A stretch of DNA of 64,000 bases, taken from positions 372,001-436,000 of the forward strand of contig OX596336.1 in the NCBI GenBank assembly GCA_951394405.1, read 5' to 3'. Positions 34,531-44,101 of this stretch are shown here, piece by piece (position 1 is the stretch's first letter; each line of letters opens with the position of its first letter). Made by a program: the position numbers and the translations under genes. The notes under the pieces were generated by a model. That model was not told the DNA's origin. It saw nothing but the letters and a program-made list of their open reading frames with translations, and searched no databases. This stretch comes from Coprinellus micaceus. Lineage: Eukaryota; Basidiomycota; Agaricomycetes; Agaricales; Psathyrellaceae.

Positions 34531-36927
34531 ATGTCCTCGATATACCCAGTGGCAGGTCCTTCGCATGACTTCTGGGACGAAAGGCGACGCGCCCTAATTC
34601 CACAAGATCCAATCGACATCCAGCCCACGGTCTTCACCACCACGAGCGATGCGTATGCTCACGAGCTGTACCAAGAAACTATTGGGGATTATGATGTAAA
34701 GACATTCGTTGAAGAGGTCGACTGCTACAGCGTGCCACAGGAGCGATGGACGACACCCGACACCTCGACGAAGCCGGAGGCGCTGGTCGATTCCATCTGC
34801 AATATCCTTCGGTCGATATTTGGCCGTTTCGTCAATCTCAAGGAGAAGGGAGTTGAGCGAGAGGTGATCAACACCCACAGTGCGCCCGGGTGCAGCGGAA
34901 CGAATGCCTGGGGCTACCGCGCCTGCCCAACGCTCCTCGTCCGAGCGGCCGGGCCTTCCTTCGAGTTACCACCTCCTTTGAACCCACAGGAGCCGTCACC
35001 GTACGAACTTGGATTTTCGAACATGGCGACGTACTTCTCTGTCAAGCCTGAGTCTGAGACGCCCTCTGAGAAGGAGATTGTCGACGAAATGGCAAGTTAT
35101 GCTCGGTGCGTATCTGTATCAGTCACAACGCCAACTTCGATGCTCACTTCGAATCTCAGTCAAATATTCCGCGACCAGCCCAACCGAGTTCATGTTCGCT
35201 CCCTCGTCTTCACCGAGAATCACGTTCGCCTCGTCCACTTCGACCGGGCAGGACCTCAGATCACTCCGCCTATCGACATTCACAAGTACCCTCGTACCCT
35301 CATCCGACTCGTCGTTGGGCTGTCATCGACGAACGAGCGTACCTTGGGTCTTGACGACAGCGTTCAGTGGACCATCGTGGACGGGCGGAAGGTTGAAGGG
35401 ACCATTACCACCACCGGCCCTGGTGGAGAAGTCAGATCCTATCCAATCGTCGAACGAATTCCCATGGTGAGAGACTCCATCCGTGGACGAGCGACGACCT
35501 GCTGGAGGGTGCAAGACCCTGAAAGCGGGGAAGAGTACGTCGTCAAAGATTGTTGGCGACCGAGTGACCGCCCTGCAGAGCACGAGCTGTTGGAGTTAGC
35601 CAAGGGTCTTCCTGGGGTTGTCCAAATGATATCCTTTGAGACTTGCCGCGGAGAGACGAAGGGCATGCGGTGCCCTAGTACTACCGGCCAATACCATAAC
35701 CGCGTCGCCACCCGGGTCACCACAAAGTCGTACGGGATGCCCGTTTATCGTTTCACGTCGGTGATCCAACTACTCTCTGCCATTCGCGACGCTATTGCTG
35801 GTACGTATCCTTTAATGCCCCCTTATGTGATCCTGATTTAGATCTTCTGTAGGTCATCAACGTCTCGTCGGCGACGATATTCGTATCCTCCATCGCGATG
35901 TGTCTCACAACAACATCCTCCTTGGAAAGTACGGCGCAGAGGAGGGCTTTCGAGGGGTACTCATCGACTTGGATATGGCCTTCAGGGCGCCGGATGCTAA
36001 CTCAACGGTCAAGGCAGACCAGAACGTTGTAAGTTCGCCATCCGAACCTGCTCGTCGCTCTATCTCACGTATCGCCAGGGCACTCGCCTCTTCCAGTCTC
36101 TTTCCGTCCTGGAGAGTGCCTACCTCAAGGCCCGTTCCCCCGCCCACGACTATCTAGACGACCTAGAGTCGTTCTTTTACCTCCTCAGCTACATATTTCT
36201 GGCGTACAGACCCGACGGCACTCCGTTTCCCAGAGATGATGAGGGTCCTTCCCTTGTTTGGCGGTGGGCCGAGGAATCCGCTAGCGCTGCCCACGCAAAC
36301 AAGCGCTGTCTGTTCGGCGCTGGCCCTGTCGCTAGTCGTGCCCTTCGTCTCGTAGAGGGAAGCTGGGGCCCTGTGTGTGGGACGCTGTTCGAGGAGCTCC
36401 GCTGGTGGGTGTACGACAAGCGGGGTGAAAAGGCTGAATTACTCGGTGGGCGCGCGTCCGAGAGAGTCCCTAACCCTCTCGAACCTCTCCATTCCCATCG
36501 TGACGAACACTACGTCGAAGTGTTGAACATCTTCGACGAAGCCATCGAAGCAGTTCAAAGCTCACCCTCGACACCTTCATCCAACCAGAATAGTGTCCCA
36601 GCACTCAACCACCCTACTCCGCCTGTCGAGGTGTCCCCACCCACCATTCCTTCGAATCCAACTCTACTCACGGCCTCCACCCAAGTTCGACGATCCGCCC
36701 GCATTCGTGATCTCCATCTGGCTAAGGGTAAACTTTCCACAACACCCGAACTCGCTCCATCTTTGAAAGCACTACCTCCCGCTGTCGCAGAACCCCCTGC
36801 CACTCAAATTCGGCGATCTGCTCGCCTGCAAAAACGTCGCCTCGAGGAGGAATTGTGCCCCGAGGTGCCTCGTCCGAAAGCGAAGCGTGCTAGGAGAGGT
36901 CCCCACCTCACTGCTAGGGTTCGATGA
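34531..36927 (+). CDS. FunK1-type fungal protein kinase (copy B)
   Basis: Four exons: 34531-35105, 35160-35800, 35853-36028 and 36079-36927; lengths close in frame, giving 746 residues. It starts at MSSIYPVAGPS; an in-frame ATG at 34393 is possible. FunK1 N-region: ELGFSNMATYFSVKP and RQIFRDQPNRVHVRS. Kinase motifs: YVVKDCW, ILHRDVSHNNILLGK, LIDLDMAF (DLD replacing DFG), VGTRLFQSLSVL and HDYLDDLESFFYLLSY. The tail carries two RRSAR motifs (QVRRSARIRDL and QIRRSARLQKRR) and ends in KAKRARRG, suggesting nuclear localisation. Splice positions match those of copy A (both have R/QIF at the second junction), so the pair are paralogues. Confidence 0.88.
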
Positions 36928-37356
36928 CCGTAACGTTACCGTCCATTGCCCGCGATATCGCCATCCTCCTCCTTCACGCCTCTCCCGATTTTATCTTTAT
37001 TCAGCGATACCCTCTCCCCCTTGACCGCGACCCCTTTGTTTTGAACGTGTTTGCTCTGTTATCTTCCCTTCATATTACCTCACCGGACTATCGTCTCGAT
37101 TCCACTTCAGTCATCTGGACGGACTCCCCGGAGCACTATATATCGCATGCCTCACGATACCCTTCACCCAGCATTTTCAATTGGACCCATCTCAGTTGTG
37201 TACACATATATCATCCCCAGCATATTTTAACCTATTTATCAGCATCCATATTTCATTCGCCTCCGTCCTACCATTCTATTCGTCATCCACTCGACTCCGC
37301 CTTCCTCATTCCATTTATACTTGTGTTTCATTCGTTCTCTTTTCCCAGTCAATTCC
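36928..37356. other. convergent intergenic, pyrimidine-rich
   Basis: Lies between the 3' ends of the plus-strand kinase and the minus-strand secreted protein. Pyrimidine-rich on the plus strand; no gene seen. Probably the two 3' untranslated regions. Confidence 0.4.
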
Positions 37357-37692
37357 CTACGCAGCGTAGATCTGGTACGACCTGAACGGCCCCTGCGCAG
37401 GCAACCTGTTCGTACACCCAGCCACGCCAGGTCCCTTCCAAATACACTCCCCGTCACAAGCGCTCCCAGTGCACGCCTTGATCACATGGCCTTGGTTTCC
37501 GTTGTAATTGAAGCTATGGGGCTCGGGGAATAGCCCAATGGTCGTGCAAGATTTGGTCAAAGTCCCAGTGCTCGTTCCTGCGACCGTGAGGATGTTGCAG
37601 TTCTGACCTGCAAACCAGGAGGTGGCCCACGCATGCGCCATAGTGGTGGCCTGGAGTGCGACCAAGGCGGTCGTGGTGAATGTGACGCGCAT
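37357..37692 (-). CDS. small secreted protein with six cysteines
   Basis: Single exon, 111 residues. The N-terminus MRVTFTTTALVALQATTMA ends in AHA and fits a signal peptide cleaved near residue 21. The mature part of about 90 residues has six cysteines (QNCNI, KSCTT, KACTG, SACDG, GECIW, AGCTN), enough for three disulphides, and short Gly/Thr/Ser-rich spacing. It ends SYQIYAA. No enzyme motif is visible. Small cysteine-containing secreted proteins are abundant in agaricomycetes and include effectors and cell-wall proteins; this one cannot be assigned further. Its start codon has a plausible upstream region, but the nearest shared element (near 38129) is over 400 bases away. Confidence 0.75.
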   Translation of the reverse strand: MRVTFTTTALVALQATTMAHAWATSWFAGQNCNILTVAGTSTGTLTKSCTTIGLFPEPHSFNYNGNQGHVIKACTGSACDGECIWKGPGVAGCTNRLPAQGPFRSYQIYAA

Positions 37693-38534
37693 TGGTGATC
37701 TGTCCTAACCGTCGTGGGGGAGGAGTTAGATGAGATGACTTGAGACAAAACGCGAGGCGAAATCGGATCGCTCACCTTTGAAGACTGGAGGGAATTCACA
37801 AAGCTCTCAAGGCGAACTGATTCACTCCAAGGTGAGTGCTCCCTATTTATGGGAAATTGACCTCTCGAAAGGAGACACAGGTCCGTGCAGACGTAGGGGT
37901 TGAATGGTTTACGTTTCACTCAACCGATCGCGACAAAAATCCCACCCCCCCGAAAGGTCCGAACGAGCGCCCGTGGGTCCAACCTCACCTAGGTGGTATT
38001 CTAGGCCATGGTTCCGACTGAACTCGTGAACATTTTGACAGGAATATGACGTAAAATCTAGGGGCGATTAATGAATAAGCACCTCTGTAGGTCGCGCGTG
38101 TTAGATCAACTGTCGCGTTAACCGCATTTTGGGCGCTTAATGACTAAGATCCGCTGTATCGACGCTGCATAACGCTGATTCATTTGAGGTGAGGTCCGCC
38201 CAATGTCTTCCTGCGATCACGCCGGGGGCACGGGGAAGGTAAGGAAGTAACTCAGATCGTGAGTACTAACGAACACAATACTGAGCTCACTCAGCACAGA
38301 GAGTAGTATACGTACGACAGGCACAGAGTACGAGGGCTTCACGAATTCATCTATCAGTCAAAATCAAAATCAGTCTTTCCCGTTTTGTTTGTTCATCGTC
38401 TCCCATCCTTCGCACACCCACCACCCGTGGTACGCTGAATCAAAACACACAGAATTTCACAGTGCCAAGGACGTTTGTGGTTTAAGCACCTGACCTCACA
38501 CGCAGAGGGCTCGCATAACATCCGCGACACACTA
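37693..38534. other. intergenic with orphan GGGCGCTTAAT element
   Basis: Contains TTGGGCGCTTAATG at 38129-38142 and a related AGGGGCGATTAATGAATAAG stretch near 38060. No coding exon was supported. Confidence 0.35.
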
Positions 38535-39379
38535 CTAGTCCACCTGACCTCGCGTGGATCGTAATGACCGAACGTCGAAAGGCGGGCAGCACAAGCCCCA
38601 TTTCAACGTGGCACGGTGTAAGTGCCTCAAGGATCTTGATTGCGGTATCTGGGGTGGGAATGGTAGGCAACTCCTTAGCTTTCGCTTTGAAATTCCGTAC
38701 GCGCCTCGGATTGCGCCACGAGAGATAGGCGTTGTGACGGGTTTCGGCCGGACACGGAAGTTCGAAACACCTTGGAGGTAAACCTGCCAATCGGCCGGAG
38801 AGAGCTCGAGTGTACCCGCTTTGTAAATTGACGGTCGGGGTACCAGTGCGTCTGCGTGAGTGTGGCTAGAAAACATTGCAGGCAGATTGGGTTCAAGGGT
38901 TCTGGGAGCTGGCCCATGAGTCTCTTCTACCTTACCCTCTCCCACGAGCGTCGGCTTTGATTTCTTCTTTGGTGGTGGGTCTAGCAGTGATGCCTGCTTT
39001 CTCTTCCCCGTAGTGGGTTGAGGAGAACTACGGGGTGGGTGGTCTGGCATCCCATAGGGCAAGTGCGATGGGGGGTTGAATCTACGTTCTTCGGATTCGG
39101 GTCAGTTCTAGGTCAAAGATACCCTGACCGTACCTTCATACGATCTATGAGAACCTCATTCTCCGCCAATCCCCGCTTCAGGATCGCAATTTCAATTTCC
39201 AAGCCCTCATTCTTCTTCCTCAGTTCCACGAATTGCTCCTCTAGGTATTTGTTCCGCTCCCTCAAGCCGATGTCCTGGGATAGCTGAACATCCCATGGCG
39301 CTCGGAGGACGGCATCGCGTTGTTTGTCCCCCGGGTGCCCGCGTAAGACTTTCACTGAGCCCCCACCGAGGCGGGTCAT
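38535..39379 (-). pseudogene. truncated CC-6697 copy, globular domain decayed
   Basis: Exon 1 (from 39379, MTRLGGGS) encodes a coil of the sub-type shared with the gene at 41091 (LVxLRKKNEGLEIEIAIL and the ending LIDRMK). The next exon has TTGKRKQASLLDPPPKKKSK and the start of the globular domain (DWQVYLQGVSNFRV, RGAIRGAYGISK), then loses similarity and stops at 38535; hints of the domain continue in another frame (about 38500-38700). At the exon 2 start the alignment with the sister gene shows a 2-base deletion, unless a weak donor (CG/GTCAGG) is used. No C-terminal module. Probably a pseudogene. A composite promoter element lies at 39468-39496. Confidence 0.55.
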
Positions 39380-39467
39380 GGCATGGGTGTGATAGAGGAG
39401 ACACTCGTACCGTTTCAAGTTGACGATGACAGGTCATCAATTTGATTCGCACGCCCCTATCGGGCAA

Positions 39468-39496
39468 AATAAGCCCCTATTCTGAATAAGCGCCCA
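39468..39496. promoter_or_regulatory. composite element AATAAGCGCCCA plus CCCCTATT
   Basis: Reads on the minus strand as TTGGGCGCTTATTC, then AGAATAGGGGCTTATTTT, 90-120 bases upstream of the coil start at 39379. The same order and spacing recur on the plus strand at 40952-40977. Confidence 0.55.
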
Positions 39497-39981
39497 ACTC
39501 CTGTGCGTCACCTGCGGCCACCGCAGCCATGAGAATACAACCTCGATTTCGAGGTAAGCTTTCGCTCGAGTCACACGCCATAGACCGCTCGGCCATCTTG
39601 CCTTGAAACGGCGTGGGCATTTGAGAAACAAATCTAGTTCTTGGGTGTTTCTCTCTCAGGGACTTGAAAGGCTGGTATTGAGCGCTGAGCGCTGAGCACT
39701 TGTCTGCCGCTTCTCCTTCGGTCAAGGCAAAAAGGTCTTCATTGGGTAACATTTGGGTGCAGTGCGTTGAACGAATATTCTAACGTCAGAAATAAGTTCG
39801 TTGAGGTCGAATTGTCATTAACTCTATAGACTATAGCTAACGATGTTCATTTACCAGCTGAATAGCTCAACCACTCGGTTCTTTACTAGGCTTCCAGAAT
39901 TTGGCGAAAGCTCTTTGTCTCCAAGACGTCAAGAACCCCTCCATGGCACGTGCTCCAGGCGTAAAGACAGGGAGACACGGT
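39497..39981. other. intergenic
   Basis: Between the composite promoter element and the 3' end of the BTB pseudogene. No supported feature. Confidence 0.35.
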
Positions 39982-40836
39982 CTAATCCTTTAGAGGGAAA
40001 ATCACACTTGGTAGTTCAAGAGCGACCTTACATGTGAGGGCGTGGATAGGTTTGGAAATGGTGGGGCCGAAAGTGTTGGAACCATGGGTTTTCCAAGGTC
40101 CGTAGTTGTGCTCCCTGCGCTTGCTATGGGGGGCACACCGGGGTTGATTCAGTTGACGAGGGTGCGTGACGCACTGCTCGCGATACATAACTTCTGAGAG
40201 TGGATTGAGATTTCTTTTCGGTGGAACATATTTGTAACGTACCCGAGCACGAGCTGTTACATTGGCGAGGGTTACAACGTTGAGAATGCCGTGTTCGATA
40301 ATGTGCGCGGCTGCGAGATCTATAGTCTTGATATTGTTGTCCTGGAGTCCATAATGCAACACAACCCACGGGCGGAACGTCTTTCCCCCTCGACCTTTTA
40401 AGGGCCATAGCGCAGTAACTCCTGGACACGACGGTCTGAGACGCACAGAATGGTGATGATGGAACTATCCGCAATCGTTCTTGCACCGTATTTATTAGGT
40501 GGTCGTCCAACCTGGATAAGCTCGGCATACGGATCGAGATATTGTAGAGTTGCAACCATCGGGCGATAGAAATCACGAAATAGCCTCAGCAGGGTCTTCA
40601 GTATATGAGCGCCGCCATCGCAATCATTGGCCCATCGGCGGTTCAGACAATAGCAAACGGGAATCTTTCGGTCCCTTTGGCTAACATGATCGGGTGCGCG
40701 CTGATGAAAATCGACCCAGATCTCAGCATGAGAGTGACTGGGGTGGTACGCTTGGGAGCGCCCGGTAGATTGTGCGTTAGCGTGGACTGGTCATGGGAGC
40801 CCGATGGACGGGCTTGCAAGGGCAATTAGGGGACAT
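39982..40836 (-). pseudogene. BTB/POZ protein pseudogene
   Basis: Homologous segment by segment to the BTB gene at 47096-48106. It has NLPGAPKRTTPVTLMLRSGS then AHPIMLAKGTERFPF, where the intact copy has DLPGAPGCTITVDLVLRSSG and AHSTMLANGTEGFPL, but a stop follows (FAIV then TGA). The remainder appears in shifted frames: TLLRLFRDFYRPMVATLQYL, PPNKYGARTIADS, then VMYREQCVTHPRQLN and CAPHSKRREHNYGPW, ending with LPSVIFPLKD. At least one nonsense codon and one frameshift separate these blocks. It is inactive as a BTB adaptor in this form. Confidence 0.7.
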
Positions 40837-40951
40837 CTCATGCAGGGGGGTGGAGAGGTGGTAGTGGTAGATGGGAAAAGATATCTGCACACCCTACACG
40901 AGGCGTGCTCTTCTTGAAAGTGACTCATAGACTCCACGAGAAGCACGATCC

Positions 40952-40977
40952 TTGGGCGCTTATCTAGAATAGGGGTT
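40952..40977. promoter_or_regulatory. composite element GGGCGCTTAT plus GAATAGGGG
   Basis: TTGGGCGCTTATCT followed directly by AGAATAGGGGTT, between the divergent BTB pseudogene and the plus-strand gene at 41091, about 125 bases upstream of its ATG. Nearly identical in arrangement to 39468-39496 and related to 48231-48290. Confidence 0.55.
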
Positions 40978-41090
40978 ACATGGCCGGATATGGCGTGTGA
41001 ATATTTGATGACCTGTCGCGTCGCGCCCACTGAGGACCGCCGACGACATGACATTTCTCTCTCATCCTCCCACCAAGTCCTGCTCGCCTG

Positions 41091-43412
41091 ATGCCCAATG
41101 CCCCAGATACCTCGAGAGCGTCGCTCCATAAGGGGCTCAAGCAGAAGACACGCGAGAATGGCACCTCGAAGACTCGAATCTCCCGCCTGAACCAATCCAC
41201 CCAAGACCTGAAGTCGGACAACAAGCGATTGAGGGACGAACGCGATGCTTTGAGGAAGGAGAATCAGGTTAAGGACACAGAGATGGCACGTCTGACACGG
41301 GAGTTGAACGAGAAGAGGGCGCTGATAGACCGTATGAGAGTGAGCCCAGCATTTCCTTAACACCGGACTAAACCTGATTCTAAGGCCGTAGATTCAGCCT
41401 CCAGTACCGCAACTGCCATATGGGTTACCGGAGCGCCCTTCTTGGAGTGCCCCTGAGCGTACACAGACGAAGCGAAAGCTTGAGTCTGCCAACGATTCGC
41501 ATTTGGCGAAGAAGTCCAAGAACGAGGGGGGTCGTGTCCCCGAACGACCCCGACCCTCAGTGCCCCATGCAGAATATGACCCAAAGGTACCCCTTACCTC
41601 CCGGAGCATACAATATAGACACGACACTATCACTCTATCCGACGCTGACACCCAGGTGTATCTCCAACACACCCCCAAGTTCTCCATCTCCCCCGCACCC
41701 ATTGCGACTGCTGTATATCGCCATTTACTCTGCACACCATTTGGTCTCCCCTCGGTCTCGTCCTCGCTGGAGCAGATTCCCGCAGCCAAGAACCCTTCAG
41801 GGAGCAAACCGAGGAATCTGTGGTTCATCAACTCGGCTGAGCAGCCTGGAGAGCCACGACTCGTGGGGGATAGGGGGCTCGTGTTCGGCTTCAATCCAAA
41901 CGAAGGGGACCCGACGCGGGGTGGGCCATGGAGCATATTCAGGCGGTGGAACAAAAAGGCGTGGTTGTACGGTGGGGAGTACGAGAATTCCCGTGTGGAG
42001 AGTCTGTCGAAAGAGCAGTTTTGCGCGCAGAAAGATGTGGTGCGTGGGGGTCATGTATCTGTGTACCTGCCTAGTGTTGATCAACTTCGCAGGTTCAAGA
42101 ACAATGGGCGAAGACTTATAAGCGCCACCTGACCTTGGAGGCTCACGCTGCCTTTCGCGGACGTGCACTCCTTCGACGGTCGGGCGTCGATGATCCAAGC
42201 GTGCTCTCGAATAGAGAGCGGGTTGCCAGGATGGTGGCGGAACGCTTCCCCAAAGAGCTATCTCTTCCATTTCCCCCAGTTTGTGAGCAGGAGATTTTGG
42301 ATGCGTTCAGGCGAGGCGAAGAGGTTTGTTCGCTCATAAATCTCGTTGCATGAAACGTGCTAACCTCCCTTGATCGACAGAGGGTGAGCGTGATTCGCAT
42401 GCAATGCGTAGGGTACGATTATGCTTTCATACGCCATATCGACGAAGTGAGCTTTGCCGCGGCAAAGCAGGCGGAAATGAAAAAGTCGACGGGGAGGGAG
42501 AAAGGAACGACAGGAAATATAGTGAATGGGCCGGCGACTTCGAATGCTGGTCCCCTCCCTTCCATACAGACCATGTCGGCACAGGTTTCTTCCGCTCATA
42601 GCAGCTCCATGCCGACTTCAAATGCTGGTCTACCCGCAGGGCCAGTATCTGCGATCCCTCAACCCTCTTACGAAGCCGTTGGGCCCTGGTCCAAGTCATT
42701 CGTCCCAACAATTTACGGGTCGTCTACATTTCACCATCCGCGTTTCTACGAACCTACCCCATCAGCTGACACAATGGTGTCGGGGCGTTCTGCTTTCCAA
42801 GACTTCTGCACGGCGTATGAGTTTTTATCTTCGGGGACACCTGAAGCGCGTGCGCTATGCAACTCGGTCCCCCGCCAGTCCCCACCGACCGCTTCCTCTT
42901 CTGGTCTAACGCCGTTACCTCGGAAACCCCTGCCTTTGGGGAGTGCGGATGCACCCACGCCTTCGCGAACTGGTGCTACTACTTCGCCATCTACCTTCCG
43001 AGACTGTCTCCCCCACCGCTCTCTTCCAACGGCCCAACCAAGGCTCAAAGTATCTGCTCCATCCATACCATCCACACCGGCTCACGTTCTCACACCTCAG
43101 CCGACCCCCTCTGCACCGCCCACCCTACCCACTTCACTTTCGTCCACCGTGGATCTGTCACATCTTCCACGTCCGATCATCAAACCCACTTCGTCTACAC
43201 CTTTCACCAAGCCCACAGCGCAAGGTGAGGAGGTGTATATGTTGTCGCAGACTACTACGTCCTCGCTTCGGAACCTCTGGACGAACCCGACGCCTGAGGA
43301 GCATGTTCAAGTTGCGGCGTCGAATTGGGAGTATGAGAGTGATTTGGATGAGGGTGGGGTGTCGGATGATGGGAGTGAGAGCGGGGTTGAGAGTGAGTTA
43401 GAGTATCCTTGA
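41091..43412 (+). CDS. full-length CC-6697 family protein (DUF6697-like)
   Basis: Four exons in phase 0: 41091-41339, 41392-42039, 42093-42323 and 42381-43412, giving 719 residues. Exon 1 is a coil of different register (ISRLNQSTQDLKSDNKRL, ending LIDRMR), shared with the decayed copy at 39379. It continues with QTKRKLESANDSHLAKKSK, the globular domain (TQVYLQHTPKFSI, AAKNPSGSKPRNLWFI, GDRGLVFGFNP, GPWSIFRR, YGGEYENSRVESLSKEQF), the C-terminal module (VQEQWAKTYKR, ILDAFRRGEE, IRMQCVGYDYAFIRHIDE) and a long Pro/Ser/Thr-rich tail ending in acidic DDGSESGVESELEYP. The GGLSYVS motif is weakened to DEGGVSDDG. Probably functional; role unknown. Confidence 0.82.
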
Positions 43413-44101
43413 TTGAGTCGCGATGTTGGGTCGTGTTGTGTGCTTTCACGTCCTTGAAACTTGGTGTTCTTTGTGTCGGTGTTCACCCTGCGTGTATCAT
43501 TATTCCTTTCTACTTCTGTTAGATATCCACTTTTTGTTCTTTACATTCCCCTGGTCCTCTCTTGCATAGCCTTCTGCCTTCACTTAACCGATGTGCTTCT
43601 GCGTTCTCTCATATTTCCTTGGACTTGGTGGGTGTCCGCGCTGTGCTTGGGTTTCGGCTTGGATTTGAGGTCTTATCGCTTTTTCCCTTTCAAACCTCTT
43701 CCTCAAGCAACGCGAGTTCGTGACCTGGTAGCCAAGACGCGTCAATATTGCAAATCGCGGAACCAATGCCTATAGTATATCCGCTCGAGCCACTGTTCGA
43801 CGTTCATTGAGCGCCCATAGCTAATGTCTTGTACCACCCTCTTGACATTTACTAGGTTTTCAACCACCGAAAGGCAATTACTAGCCCAAGGAGTGGTCAA
43901 ATTGGTGCTGCACCCATTCCGGTAATATAAACTATCATGGGTGTCGGAGCCCGAAATCACGCTCTGCCCGCAACCACCACCACGACGTCCACCAGGGTCA
44001 CTATCCAGGTGAGCTATCCCGGATATCTCTCCTCATCGCGTTCGAGTATTTACAGCATTTTTGAAGGCTTTCAGTTAATCGCCTAGACTGTAGGTACGGC
44101 A
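43413..44101. other. intergenic
   Basis: The 3' flank of the gene at 43412, then promoter of the F-box gene at 44102. Contains TGAGCGCCCATAGC at 43808-43821, a weak element match about 285 bases upstream of the F-box ATG. No coding exon. Confidence 0.35.
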
